A stretch of 64,000 nucleotides of DNA from Akanthomyces muscarius (Eukaryota > Ascomycota > Sordariomycetes > Hypocreales > Cordycipitaceae), in the NCBI RefSeq assembly GCF_028009165.1, contig NC_079241.1, positions 6,572,001 to 6,636,000 of the forward strand, written 5' to 3'. A program made the position numbers and the translations under genes. Shown one piece after another: positions 22,484 to 32,592 of this stretch. Each line of letters opens with the position of its first letter. Within the stretch, counting starts at the first letter, position 1. The notes under the pieces were generated by a model. The model was not told where the DNA came from. It worked only from the letters and a program-made list of their open reading frames with translations, and did no database searches.

Positions 22484-24059
22484 ATGCCTTCAGCGCAAGT
22501 ACCAGAGCTGCCGGCCCTCGGTGTCAATGCCGACCGGCTAGCGTCATCTCTTCACGAGAGCTGCCAGTATGGTGCAGACCATCGTTATGGAAAGTAAGTC
22601 GGGCGCCTGACTCACCTTTCTAAAAGATGACAAGTTTGACTTTTGACGAACGCAGACTTTCTACAGAGACTGGTATGGCGAGACTCAGTCTTGACGACTC
22701 GGACAAAGCAGTGCGGGACTGGTTCCTCAGCAAAGCCAAGTCGCTTGGCTGTCGCACATCGATTGACGAAATGGGTAATCTGTTCGCAGTCCGCCCGGGT
22801 AAGAATCCAGAGGCTCCCCCAATCATGATGGGTTCGCACCTGGATACCCAGCCAACCGGCGGTCGTTACGACGGCATCCTGGGCGTACTGGCAGGCCTCG
22901 AGGTCCTGGAAGTATTGGAGGAGAATAAAATGCAAACTGATGGAAGCATCGGTGTTGTGAACTGGACAAAGTAGGTTATGAGTATTTTTTGTATATGATT
23001 TATCCTAACAGTGAGCAGCGAAGAAGGTGCTCGCTTCCCGAAGATGGCCGTCTCGTCGGGCGTATGGGCTGGCGCTATCCCCATTGAAGACGCCTGGAAC
23101 CTCGAAGAGGTGACACCCCACGAGGGCAAAGCAAAGAATATGCTGCAAGAGCTGGAAAGAATAGGATACCGGGGCGAGGCACCTGCATCCTACAAGTCAA
23201 ATCCTTTCGCGGCCCATTTCGAGCTACACATCGAACAGGGCCCAATTTTGGAGGACGAGGGCCGCAAGATTGGTGTCGTCCAAGGTAAATATTATGAATC
23301 GCACTGCAGAATAAAAGCTAACTCTCTTTAGGCGTTCAAGCTTTTAAATGGTTCAATGTTACTGTTCGTGGAAGAGATAGCCATGCTGGAACCACACCAC
23401 TCTATGCGCGCAAAGATTCCGTACTCGTGGCTGCCAAAATGATTGTCGCTGCCAATTCGGTAGCCAAAGCCCATGATGGCTTGGCCACGACAGGCATCTT
23501 GCATGCGGAGCCCGGAACAGTAAACACTATGGCGCATACTACAACATTTAGTCTCGATTTGCGGCACGTCGGGAATGATGTACTTGCGGAGATGGTCAAA
23601 GAGTGCAAAGACGCGTTCCAGTCCATCGCGCAAGAGACCGAAAAGGGCTGCGAAGTGGACTGGAAGCTTCTCGTCGACAGTCCCGCTGTGGTTTTCCACC
23701 AGGACTGCATTTCTGCCGTTCAGAGTAGCGCAGAGGCTGTATGCGCGCAACTCCCTGGAGCCTCGTCCAAAAATCTGTGGAAGCCGATGATTAGTGGTGC
23801 TGGTCACGACAGCTGCTACACCAATCTGCGCTGCCCAACGAGCATGATCTTTACGCCAACTCGAGAGGGTATTAGCCACAATCCAGCAGAGTATTGTTCG
23901 GCAGAGGATTGGTAAGTGGAACTTCCCATTTTTTTCCTTCTCTTATTTCGACGAGTCACTAATAGAAGTAGTGCACTCGGAGCTAGTGTCTTGCTCGGCG
24001 CAGTACTCCGATATGACAAGCTGCGCGCCGACAGAGGCGACTTTAAACATACATCCTAG
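22484..24059 (+). CDS. M20-family N-carbamoyl (ureido) amidohydrolase
   Basis: Five exons, 22484-22593, 22656-22970, 23016-23284, 23332-23911 and 23972-24059, closing to 453 aa, almost the length of yeast-type beta-alanine synthase. Metal and catalytic residues are in place: H98 and D109 in GSHLDTQPTGGRYDG, E144/E145 in NSEEGARFP, H213 in ELHIEQGP and H414 in ISHNPAEY; RDSHAGTTPL and SGAGHDS lie in the dimerisation and C-terminal parts. Relatives hydrolyse N-carbamoyl-beta-alanine, N-carbamoyl amino acids, allantoate or ureidoglycolate, releasing CO2 and ammonia; sequence alone does not settle which. Divergent from a Dal5-type permease and near a Zn2Cys6 regulator. Acceptors at 23016 and 23972 are those that keep the conserved frame. 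Confidence 0.92.
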
Positions 24060-24437
24060 CATTTCCGCTGATGGAACTTAGGTCTCATGTGGTGGGCGCA
24101 CGTCCTGATCTATTGACTTGTGACGCGCAAGCTTATCTACTCTAGAGACTGAGGGCCCATGGGCAACGGGAAAGCTGTCGGCATTCACACACTACACATG
24201 ACTATTCCTGTTAAGAAGCAGCTGTATTGACTTAGGTTTAGACATTCAATGTAAAAGAAAGACTACTATAATGGACAAGATATGAGAACAAGTCGTATAA
24301 GTATATTGGTCAGACTGGGTGCTATGTACATGAGACAGTGTTCGTCCTACCCAAACCTGGCTGACTTGCTTTCTGTAACTAATCGCTAGGTTAGAAATAT
24401 ATCGACCAAAGCAATATTTGAGAATACTGACATTTAT
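24060..24437. other. Convergent 3' region, amidohydrolase / secreted peptide
   Basis: About 380 bp between two gene ends; no gene or clear structure seen. Confidence 0.5.
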
Positions 24438-24656
24438 TTAGCAGACGCAGTGGATGTTGCTGCCACCACCCTGGCAGCAGTTCTTGCCACCGCACTGGGA
24501 GCTGAGCTGCCAGCGGCCAGAGGCGTTGCAGACATAGATGGCACCGTCGGGACCGGGAGCGCCACCACGGTTACCGCAGCTAAACTCTCCGGACTTGCAG
24601 GCCTCAACACCGAAAACGGCGAGGGCGACGATAGCGAGGGTCTTGGCGAAGTACAT
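24438..24656 (-). CDS. Small secreted 8-cysteine protein
   Basis: Single exon, 72 aa from ATG 24656. A hydrophobic signal peptide (KTLAIVALAVFGVEA, cleavage likely after residue 19) leads to a ~53-residue mature chain with eight cysteines at 20, 27, 43, 55, 60, 61, 70 and 72, spaced so that four disulfides could form, with Gly-rich linkers. A strong TATA box (GTATATAAAG on the minus strand, 24735-24726) lies 70 nt before the ATG, so it is probably a highly inducible gene. The class (small secreted cysteine-rich proteins) includes effectors, antimicrobial peptides and surface proteins, but I do not recognise the family and assign no function. Confidence 0.82.
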   Translation of the reverse strand: MYFAKTLAIVALAVFGVEACKSGEFSCGNRGGAPGPDGAIYVCNASGRWQLSSQCGGKNCCQGGGSNIHCVC

Positions 24657-24725
24657 GATGATTGATTTGAATCGAACTGAGTTGTTGATGATGATGGGGA
24701 GACCAATGTTGAGGGGAACCGGACA

Positions 24726-24735
24726 CTTTATATAC
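24726..24735 (-). promoter_or_regulatory. TATA box of the 8-Cys secreted protein gene
   Basis: GTATATAAAG on the minus strand, 70 nt upstream of the ATG at 24656; position and sequence are those of a core TATA element. Confidence 0.7.
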
Positions 24736-27146
24736 TTTTCTTGGTCTCATAAATTAGTTCAGTACCTTGGTTTATTGGCCCAAGCATGCAGGCAAGGCGG
24801 AGGCTTGCCGGACTTGCCTGTTGAGTTGCCTGCCGTGCCTGGGCTGAAGGAATGCACTTGGTCGAAGCTAATGCTGAAGGCCTCGGCACTTGGCGCGGCT
24901 TACTTGAAGCTAAAGGATGCAACTAACGCCTTATAATACGTGAAGCCTGCATGATGTGGCTCCGGTAAGGCTCAGTGGCAAGCTAGACATGTCCATATAC
25001 GGTGCGGATAAGGAAGGTCACAACACCTCCTCCCAGGTTCTTTCCCTCGGTATTACCACAACTCCGATTGTAAAAAAAAAATAGACGATACTTTATTGCC
25101 GAGCATGCTCATTAGGGAAGCGCCGAATATCTGCATCAGTTTGAGGTGGCGTGGTCTAGTGCGATGGTGCATATGGGGGCGGCGACTTTACGAGCTCTGG
25201 ACCTTTGGCAGTCAGCCCACTTCCGAATGCGGGATAGGTGCAGCTATTCCTGATATGTGCAGGGTCTTTGGATTTTTAGAGGGTGTCGAGATCGAGAGGA
25301 TACTGCAGAGACTGCGCTGCTCAAATTTAGTACGTAATCTAGTCGACCGAAGCCACCATCTGTCAACGAACGAGTGGCGTTATATTGGGCGCGATGCTCC
25401 GAGTAAATGTGAGCCACCAAGTAATAATTGCACAATGTCGATGAAGTATAATTCTTTGTGCTCTGGCACGATATATGCCTGCAGAGATGACGTTCATCCT
25501 CTATGTATGTCTTCAGCCTCGAAAATTGTTGCCATTCGCTAGCAAGCAAGCTGTAAATCGCGGCGCGAGCGATTTGCCGCTGCAGGTTCGAAAGCCTCCG
25601 TTCGTTCATTTCATTTCGGGAACTAAAAAGATTCCTGGATTGCTGGGGCGTAAGCTGCATATGCAAGCTCAGTGGCGAGTGCCTCGTCTAGCCTAGCAGA
25701 ACTAGAAAAGGCTACTGCCGAAAATGTAATTTTTTGATATATGAGGAGAAACAGTTCCGTGGCGGGGTAAAGAGATTCACTGAGAACTACCTTAAACGAA
25801 TCTATTATGCGTGATATTGGTGCATGGGGCCCCGGCAATAGCTTAATTGGACTTGGTCTGATGCACTTCAGCCGAACCCACATGTCAGACCATGGATATG
25901 AGACTGGCTGGTTAACCCCTCAACCCCTGTATGGGATGGACAAAACGGACTGGCGATATGCTTATTTACACGACGATCGAGGGGAGCGAGCCCATGCGCT
26001 GTCGTTGATGTTGTCTATAGGAGTGTTCGGGGTGGCATTTTGCCTAACGCCTGTCTTGGTGGCAGGCTCATAGCATATCCTGATCGCAAAGATTGTCAAT
26101 TGTTCACAGGCCACTTATTATCCGAAGTTATTGGCCCCGCGACCGCCCGGCTTGAGATCTGCACACTTCAGATTCCTTCATACAGCAGGCTCGCTGTGGA
26201 GCAACCTACAGGGCCCGGTGTTCCGCGGCAGCAACGCCCCCAATCAGTCCCCAATTCTTGTGACGGGTCGACTAACGTTCGGCCTTATTATTACAGGGTC
26301 TACTCGGAGTTTCTCAAAATAAAGTCATCAATTGAGTTAGTGTACGGGACCTCGCTTCTGTCACTCAGCTTGGAGAGCCTCACTGCCAACATTCGTGAGA
26401 ACACTTTGGCCGGTGTGGAGGCCGTCTACAAGAGGTTCTTTCATATAGTTTGCTCAAGAATGAGCTTTCACTGCCATTATCCTCTATCTTGTAATTATTC
26501 TTTGGCAGAGTAAAGACTCGGTCATTAGCTGGAAAGAGGTACATCGCCGTAGATAATCATCAACCGAGTTATCTGTCCGGACAACGGTAATGGCCTCTAC
26601 TATGCCGCTGTGATCGTGGAGGCGGGAAGGGCCTTTCCCATGAACGGGAGCCTGCTTATGGCCTATTTTGAACAACGCCGCACTGCAAAGTCGCCGACTG
26701 GTGATGCGGGTCTCACTAGTTTTAACTAGCACCAGCCTGGACGAATCCTACAGCCGGGATCTTCCTCCTAATAAGGTGGCAAGATGATGAAGTAAATCAG
26801 CGCCAAGATTCTTCAGCGGATAGTCGGTACTGCAGACACCCGTGGGCCCCCAAAGATGGACCCATCAAGAATGGCAACCGCCGCTGGCTGGTTAGTATTT
26901 ACTATAAACACAAAGAATAAGGAAATCAAGGGAATCAAAAAAATAAAGAAAAATAAAGATCAAAATAAGAATCACAAAAGAAAGAAAGAAGATATGCAAA
27001 TACACTAAAATAGTATACTCTTCCAAGGCTCTCTTTGTTTAGCGAAAAGTAAGCACTGAGAGCTCCATTTCATCCTTGGCCATCGTCGCGGGGCAAGAAA
27101 TCAATATGCAATACGTCAGTGGTTTCCTTTTTGGGGGGGATTGACA
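24736..27146. other. Gene-poor stretch without a supportable gene
   Basis: About 2.4 kb. It begins with overlapping gcttgcc/cttgcctg repeats near 24790-24845. An ATG-started 88-codon frame (25807-26073) and a 26290-26513 frame after a ttattattacag acceptor-like site are the only open stretches of note; neither shows a known motif, and they may be relics. Repeat copy B lies at 26874-27000. Confidence 0.5.
26874..27010 (+). repeat. Dispersed repeat, copy B
   Basis: gcaaccgccgctggctg then gttagtatttactataaa and a long A/G-rich tail (aataaggaaatcaaggg, then aaataaagaaaaataaag). Same head order as copies A, C and D, same orientation. Confidence 0.65.
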
Positions 27147-27900
27147 CTATTCATCGACCGTAGTTTCTACTGCGCTGCGTCGCTCACGAATACAAAAAGT
27201 AACGGCAACAGTAAAAACCTGCAGTAGAACCTCGAAGAAGAATGGCAGACCAATCCAGTCGCCTCCCATGCTCAGGCCCACGCGAAACACGCCAAAAATG
27301 ATTGGGCCTGCAACGAGGGATCCAATCGTGCGCATAAAAACCACAGTCATATAGACGAGCCCCGTTCCGCTGGCCTCGAGGCTCTTTGCGCCGGCCAAGA
27401 AAGCAATGACGCTCGTGATCGCCAACACATAGCACATGTCTATCGTGTAAATTGACTGCGTAACGATAAACTGCATTGTAGTTCTTGACAGAACAACCAA
27501 AATGCTTCCGAAAAAGAGCGCCAGGATGCCGATCTTTGCAATCCTGAGATCTTTGCCAAAGGGAGACTTTCTTTTGAGCAACCAGTGGCTGGCGGCGGGC
27601 ACAAAGACGGCCAAGACAAAGAGGGCCACCATAGAGATTAGTGAAATCATTGCTCCCGTCTAATCCAGTTAGATTTACGACTTCAAGTGAGAGCTGGCAA
27701 GAAATCGGGCAAAAGAAAACAAAGGGCTCTTACCTCGGCTCATGTCCAACCATAACGATTGGTGGCATATTGCTGCCGAATCAAGGACTGCCTCACGCCG
27801 ATCGTGCTAAAGATCAAACTAACTAGCAGCAAGGCCAGATGCGTGTGGCCTTTAAAAAGTCTCAGGAACGTTGTGTGTAGAGTAGAACAAACTTGTAGAA
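27147..27900 (-). pseudogene. Broken MFS transporter (C-terminal half kept)
   Basis: The 167-codon frame 27650-27147 encodes several membrane helices (MISLISMVALFVLAVFVP, GLVYMTVVFMRTIGSLVAG) of an MFS transporter but starts mid-protein. A clean intron lies just upstream (donor GTAAGAG at 27734, acceptor GGATTAG, exon resumes at 27661), and the preceding exon reads LLLVSLIFSTIGVRQS then QQYATNRYGWT, stop, AE. MFS relatives have a W-S/T-W-A-E-x-G pattern here, so the stop (TGA) stands where TGG (Trp) is expected. No intact N-terminal half with a start was found upstream, so the gene looks dead. TGG to TGA is not the classic RIP change (TpG to TpA). Confidence 0.6.
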
Positions 27901-28027
27901 ACGCTGTCTACTTGAGTAGCTGGTAAAGAACGGTGAGAATGAATAGAAGAAGTATCAAGAAGAATAGCGGCATGAGACAGAAAATGCCCAAGCCCCTCTC
28001 AGTCGCGACGATGCCACACTCCAAGTC

Positions 28028-28291
28028 CTATTCGTCTTCAAGGGGAAGCTGCCTGGGCCCCGAACCCAGGAGCGGATCGCACGAAGCAGGGGTTATCTGC
28101 CTAGAATCGACAATTGGATCAGCTCTCAACAAACTAGCAGCGAATATGGGAATTAAAAAAAAAACTTACGCGCCGGCAATGTTGCCATACTCTATGGGCA
28201 CCGCCGAGTACTGCCAGGCAAAGGCGCGGGGTGCGCGAAGCGACGCAAAGAAGTCGAATAATCTGACTCTTGCGCACATTTTTGTAAACAT
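28028..28291 (-). other. Possible small two-exon ORF or gene relic
   Basis: ATG at 28291, exon 28291-28170, well-formed 69-nt intron (GTAAGT..GATTCTAG), exon 28100-28028, giving 64 aa (starts MFTKMCARVRLFDFF). I do not recognise it. The sharp splice signals suggest it was or is part of a gene; it may belong with the broken MFS transporter just downstream, but the sequence is not membrane-like. Confidence 0.25.
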
Positions 28292-28569
28292 TATTAGTTC
28301 TAATGGTCTGTGATCCCTGCAGAACTTACTGGGTCATATTGAAAGAATGCTGAGAAGGATAAAACTAGGAAAGCTTTCTTTGTCTACTACATATACACGC
28401 ATAGAGATAACTACCTCAAACGATGCATAAGATAGTTTTCGAAGGCTCTCACACGCCACGGTGAAATCTCGAAAATTAACTTTTGAGGCTGGGCGCCACC
28501 GATCAAAGTGAGTTTATTCAGATCTGCCTGGCTCCCTTCATATTCAAGCTGCCGAACATGTTGCATTTT

Positions 28570-28693
28570 AACTCCCTTTTTTCCCACCCTACATTTAAAT
28601 ACTGTTACCAGCAATCGGAAACCAAAGATACTGCGTTCAACTCCGTTTTTTCCGCCATCCTACATTCGAACACTGCACCCAACAATTGGAAAC
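28570..28693. repeat. Imperfect tandem duplication, period 69 bp, before an unknown gene
   Basis: Two diverged copies starting aactccctttttt (28570) and aactccgttttttcc (28639), each running through cctacatt and ending in atcggaaac / attggaaac. The second copy ends directly before the ATG at 28694. Confidence 0.75.
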
Positions 28694-29305
28694 ATGACGT
28701 TCCTCAACCTTTTTGGCCGGAAACGCGACGTTTTACCACCCCCCTACACTGCCAGCCAGAGAGACGGAGGACAAGCGAGCTTCGTATTTTTGGATAATAT
28801 CAACGCTCGCGGGTACCGCGCTACTGGCTCCCAGTACAATTTTGACCGTACGAGTTCTCTGGCAGTCCCTTGGCACGCCGAATTGTTCATTAAGGCAAAA
28901 GACATTGTGACACTGTTGGAGCGGGGCCTTTTCTGGTCCGAAGAGAATATTGATCGCAGGAAGAACTTTTTTGTTCTAGACAATCCTGATGAGTTTGAAA
29001 ACAAATGGGCCAAGAAATTAGGATACCGGCACTATCGCTGCTATACCATGGCGGACACTTCTGCCGATCCTGATTGGCGAGGAACGCTTTGCGTCTACAC
29101 ACATGATTCTGCAACTCTGCATGCTTTCCGTCCGAGCGACCTTTCCTTGAATAATATTCGATTCGCAACGGCCCAAAACTATGCAGGTCAACTGATCTAC
29201 CTCTATGACAGCTCGGGGTTCGATCCCAATTTTGGCGCCGTATTCGACGACAGGCCCCTGCCTGGCTGGTGGCCATGGCCTAAAGAAAAGAGCAGCTCAT
29301 CCTAA
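28694..29305 (+). CDS. Uncharacterised 203-aa protein
   Basis: Single exon from ATG 28694 (MTFLNLFGRKRDVLPPPYTA). The frame is open further upstream but those codons lie in a tandem duplication and lack a good ATG context. The protein is mixed alpha/beta in composition, rich in Asp, Tyr and Trp, with no signal peptide and no membrane segment. The centre (HAELFIKAKDIVTLLERGLF, DEFENKWAKKLGYRHYRCY) and the Pro/Trp-rich end (RPLPGWWPWPKEKSSSS) look like a folded cytosolic protein. I do not recognise a family. Codon use is ordinary and the length (204 codons) argues against chance. Confidence 0.65.
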   Translation: MTFLNLFGRKRDVLPPPYTASQRDGGQASFVFLDNINARGYRATGSQYNFDRTSSLAVPWHAELFIKAKDIVTLLERGLFWSEENIDRRKNFFVLDNPDEFENKWAKKLGYRHYRCYTMADTSADPDWRGTLCVYTHDSATLHAFRPSDLSLNNIRFATAQNYAGQLIYLYDSSGFDPNFGAVFDDRPLPGWWPWPKEKSSSS

Positions 29306-30003
29306 AAAAAGGGACCGACCGACCACGGCCGCGCAATATTCTCTTGCCATATTCGTCATTTTGTCTTTTTCAACATGCCGATCACCACCACAGCGCTCAC
29401 CATCAACCTAATTCCCCAGGCTTGTGCTTGGAAGAGCAGACTCTTATTAGCAACACCACCCGCTACACGCACATCGACGAAACACGGGAGCGAACAGGAG
29501 GAGCAGCTACTATAGAAGGCGAAGAAACATAGGGGCATAGGGGAGATGAAGAAACATGGGAAGTAGCGATAAGAGATAGCAAATAAGTAACTGCTTCTAT
29601 TTATTTGAGCGGCGTCTTTTTTTGTCGCGCACTCGCTGCACCAGTGAGAGCGTGTGAGGTTGACAGTGCGCACTTCCCACGATGCACTGTACTGGATAGC
29701 GACAGCCCGGGGAGAGTGGCGAACTCCGGCTCCACGGTCTCAACCGCCGACCAGCATTTCAACCGAATCCTTAGCCAGATCTTGGCTGTTGAAGGCAAAC
29801 CATATCGTTCTAGTTGAAAATGCATGACCCTATATAAGAGCGACGCGCAGGGCTCGTTTTACAGAGCAGAGCAACGCCTTTTGCCACAACCTTTATCATC
29901 GGAGGCGGCCGACACTCACGCGTATCAGCGCTGCAAGCCCAACTGACCAACGCCCATCCCGCCGCTTCTCCTTGCCTCTCGCCTTCACTTTGTCAACGCA
30001 AGC
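29306..30003. other. Intergenic before hxB
   Basis: About 700 bp. A TATA-like tatataagag at about 29832-29841 lies 165 bp before the hxB ATG. Otherwise nothing seen. Confidence 0.5.
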
Positions 30004-32480
30004 ATGGATTCGAAAACAGAGGGATACAATGAAGCCATCGAGCAGCTTAGAGATACTCAATTTCCGATGCTCAAGGGTATGAACCAACACAGGTGGCGAT
30101 GGTCTCGACAATGTGCTTACCATTAGTAGATTCAATATATCTTGACCATGCCGGAACAACTGTGCCGTCGAAAGCGCTGATGGATGTATTCGCATCCGAA
30201 TTGACATCGGTGCTGTACGGCAATCCGCATTCCGGGTCGCTACCCTCTCAGCTCTCTACAGACCAGGTTGACGATGTAAGGCTGCGGCTGCTGGAATTCT
30301 TCAATGCGGATTCGGATGAGTATGACCTTGTATTCGTTGCCAACGCTACCGCTGGCGTCAAACTGGTGCTGGATGGCTTGCGAAGTATCCCAGGTGGCTT
30401 CAACTATGCCTACCACCAGGCGTGCCACACGAGCCTTGTTGGCGTCCGTGAAGAGGCAAAGCACAGTGTGTGCCTAAACGACGAGCAAGTGGAAGGGTGG
30501 ATAAATGGGGACAGCCTGCTTGCGGATGACCAGTCGTCTACTGCGATGTTTTCTTACACAGCACAATCACACATGGATGGCCAACGGTACCCCATGTCCT
30601 GGGCCCGAGACATCAAGGCCGCGCACCAAGCATATACTCTCTTGGATGCTGCGTCCCTTGGAGCGACATCTCGACTTGACATGTCACATCCTGATTTCTC
30701 TGCCGACTTCGTCGTCTTGAGTTTGTATAAAATATTTGGATTTCCGGATTTGGGTGTCCTGCTTGTGCGCAAGTCGTCCGAGCATTTATTTGACAAGCGA
30801 AAATACTTTGGAGGGGGCACGGTCGACATGGTCGTCGCCGGCAAAGAACAGTGGCATGCGAGGAAGACTGGCTTTTTACACGAACGCCTTGAAGATGGCA
30901 CCCTGCCATTTCATAACATCATCGCCGCTGGGGTAGCTCTCACAACCCACAAATCATTGTTTGGATCGATGGACCAAGTTTCCCGGCATACGGAGTATTT
31001 AACTCGTCGTTTACACAACGGGCTAGAGAAGCTACAGCACGGAAATGGACGTCTTGTCTGTACTCTATACACGCCGAGCCGAGCGTCGCAGCCCACAGGA
31101 CCAGTGGTGTCTTTCAATATCAGAAGCAGCCTTGGCGCTTGGATTCCTCTCGGCGAGTTTGAGAAGCTTGCCATTATCAACAAGGTTCATATTCGGACAG
31201 GAGGCCTCTGCAACCCAGGCGGCATCGCAGCGGCCCTAGATCTACAACCCTGGGAAATGAAGAAGAATTTCTCAGCCGGATTTCGCTGTGGCTTGGACAA
31301 TGAAATCATGAACGGCAAGCCCGTGGGGGTTATACGAGCCAGCTTTGGAGCCATGAGTGTCGAAGCGGATGTGGATGGTTTCTTGGATTTTATGGAGGAA
31401 TTCTTCGTTGAGGCCAACACCCCTCAACTTCTAGAAGACGTTTCAATGTCAGCAAACTCGATCGGCAAGCCCCCACTACGTGTCAAGTCCATCACCGTCT
31501 ACCCAATCAAGAGCTGTGGGGGGTTCATAGTGCCTGCAGGGACGAATTGGCCCATACGATCCGAGGGTCTTGCATGGGATCGGGAATGGTGTCTCTTGCA
31601 CAAGGGCTCCGGGCAGGCCTTGAGCCAGAAGAGATATCCGCGAATGGCTTTGATCAGGCCAACTTTGGATTTCGACGCAGGCATCTTACGCATAGACTGC
31701 AAAGGCAGTCTGCGGTCAGTTTCTGTGCCACTGTCAGCAGATCCGTCGCACCTCGAGGTAGAGGCTCGCCAAACCAAGTCGAGGGTGTGCGGCGAAGAAA
31801 TTACGGCGCAAATGTATAAGTCAGAGGAGCTGAATGATTTCTTTTTGAAAGCACTTGGTGTGCCCTGCGTTCTCGCCAGATTTCCTCCTGGTGGCCGGGG
31901 TCTTGGAAGCCGTCTCAACAAGGCAAAGATGCAGAAACACCAACAACCAGACAGAGTCAAGCGCCTGCTGCCTGGATCATTCCCTGAGGATGTACCGTCG
32001 CCACCTGACTCTGACTCTGAGCAGCAAAGGGTCCAAACAAAAATTCTGCTGGCCAACGAAAGCCCAATTCTCATGATTCACTCTGCCAGCGTCGACGCAT
32101 TAAATGAGGCCATTGCACAGCACGGTGGCCCGTTAGCTACGACGGCCGCATTTAGAGCCAATGTTGTACTGGAAGGGTCACAAGGAAGTGATAACTTGGA
32201 TCGACGGCCAGCATACTCTGAAGACTCATGGCGCAAGGTTCGCATTGGCGATCAAAACTTCTCGCTACTAGGCGCATGCAGACGCTGCCAGATGGTATGT
32301 GTCGACCAGGAGACTGGAGAACGTAAGCAAGAACCCCTGGCTACGTTGTCCAAGACAAGACGCTTTGATGGGAAAATCTACTTTGGAGCACACATGAAGC
32401 ACGACGAGGCAGAATGCCCGTCAGAGGCAAACCAGCACCCCACAATTCGCGTCGGGGCACGCGTGGTAGTGGATGGATAG
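30004..32480 (+). CDS. hxB: Molybdenum cofactor sulfurase (HxB)
   Basis: Two exons, 30004-30076 and 30127-32480, intron 50 nt (GTATGAAC..CATTAG), 808 aa. The N-terminal ~430 residues are a class V aminotransferase / NifS-like cysteine desulfurase: SIYLDHAGTTVPSKALMD, the YGNPHS motif, PLP lysine K226 in LSLYKIFGFPD, and the conserved C386 in RTGGLCNPGG. A MOSC N-terminal domain (SITVYPIKSCGGF) and a MOSC domain (SPILMIHSASVDALNEAI, LLGACRRCQMVCVDQETG) follow. The enzyme adds the terminal sulfur to Mo-cofactor of xanthine dehydrogenase and related hydroxylases, so purine catabolism depends on it. It fits the nitrogen-scavenging theme of the region, though it lies 6 kb from the ureido cluster. 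Confidence 0.95.
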
Positions 32481-32592
32481 GTATGCGTTTTATAAACGAG
32501 CGCATTTGCAGTAACAGTGGTTATGTATTTCTAGAACGACTGGGTATATACAATGAACTTGCGGCTACCAGCCGCCGCCATGCAGAAGCTAT

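Noticed and set aside
25807..26073. 88-codon ATG-started ORF in the gene-poor region
   Set aside because: No recognisable domain, mixed composition and no neighbouring exons that extend it; kept only as a possible relic.
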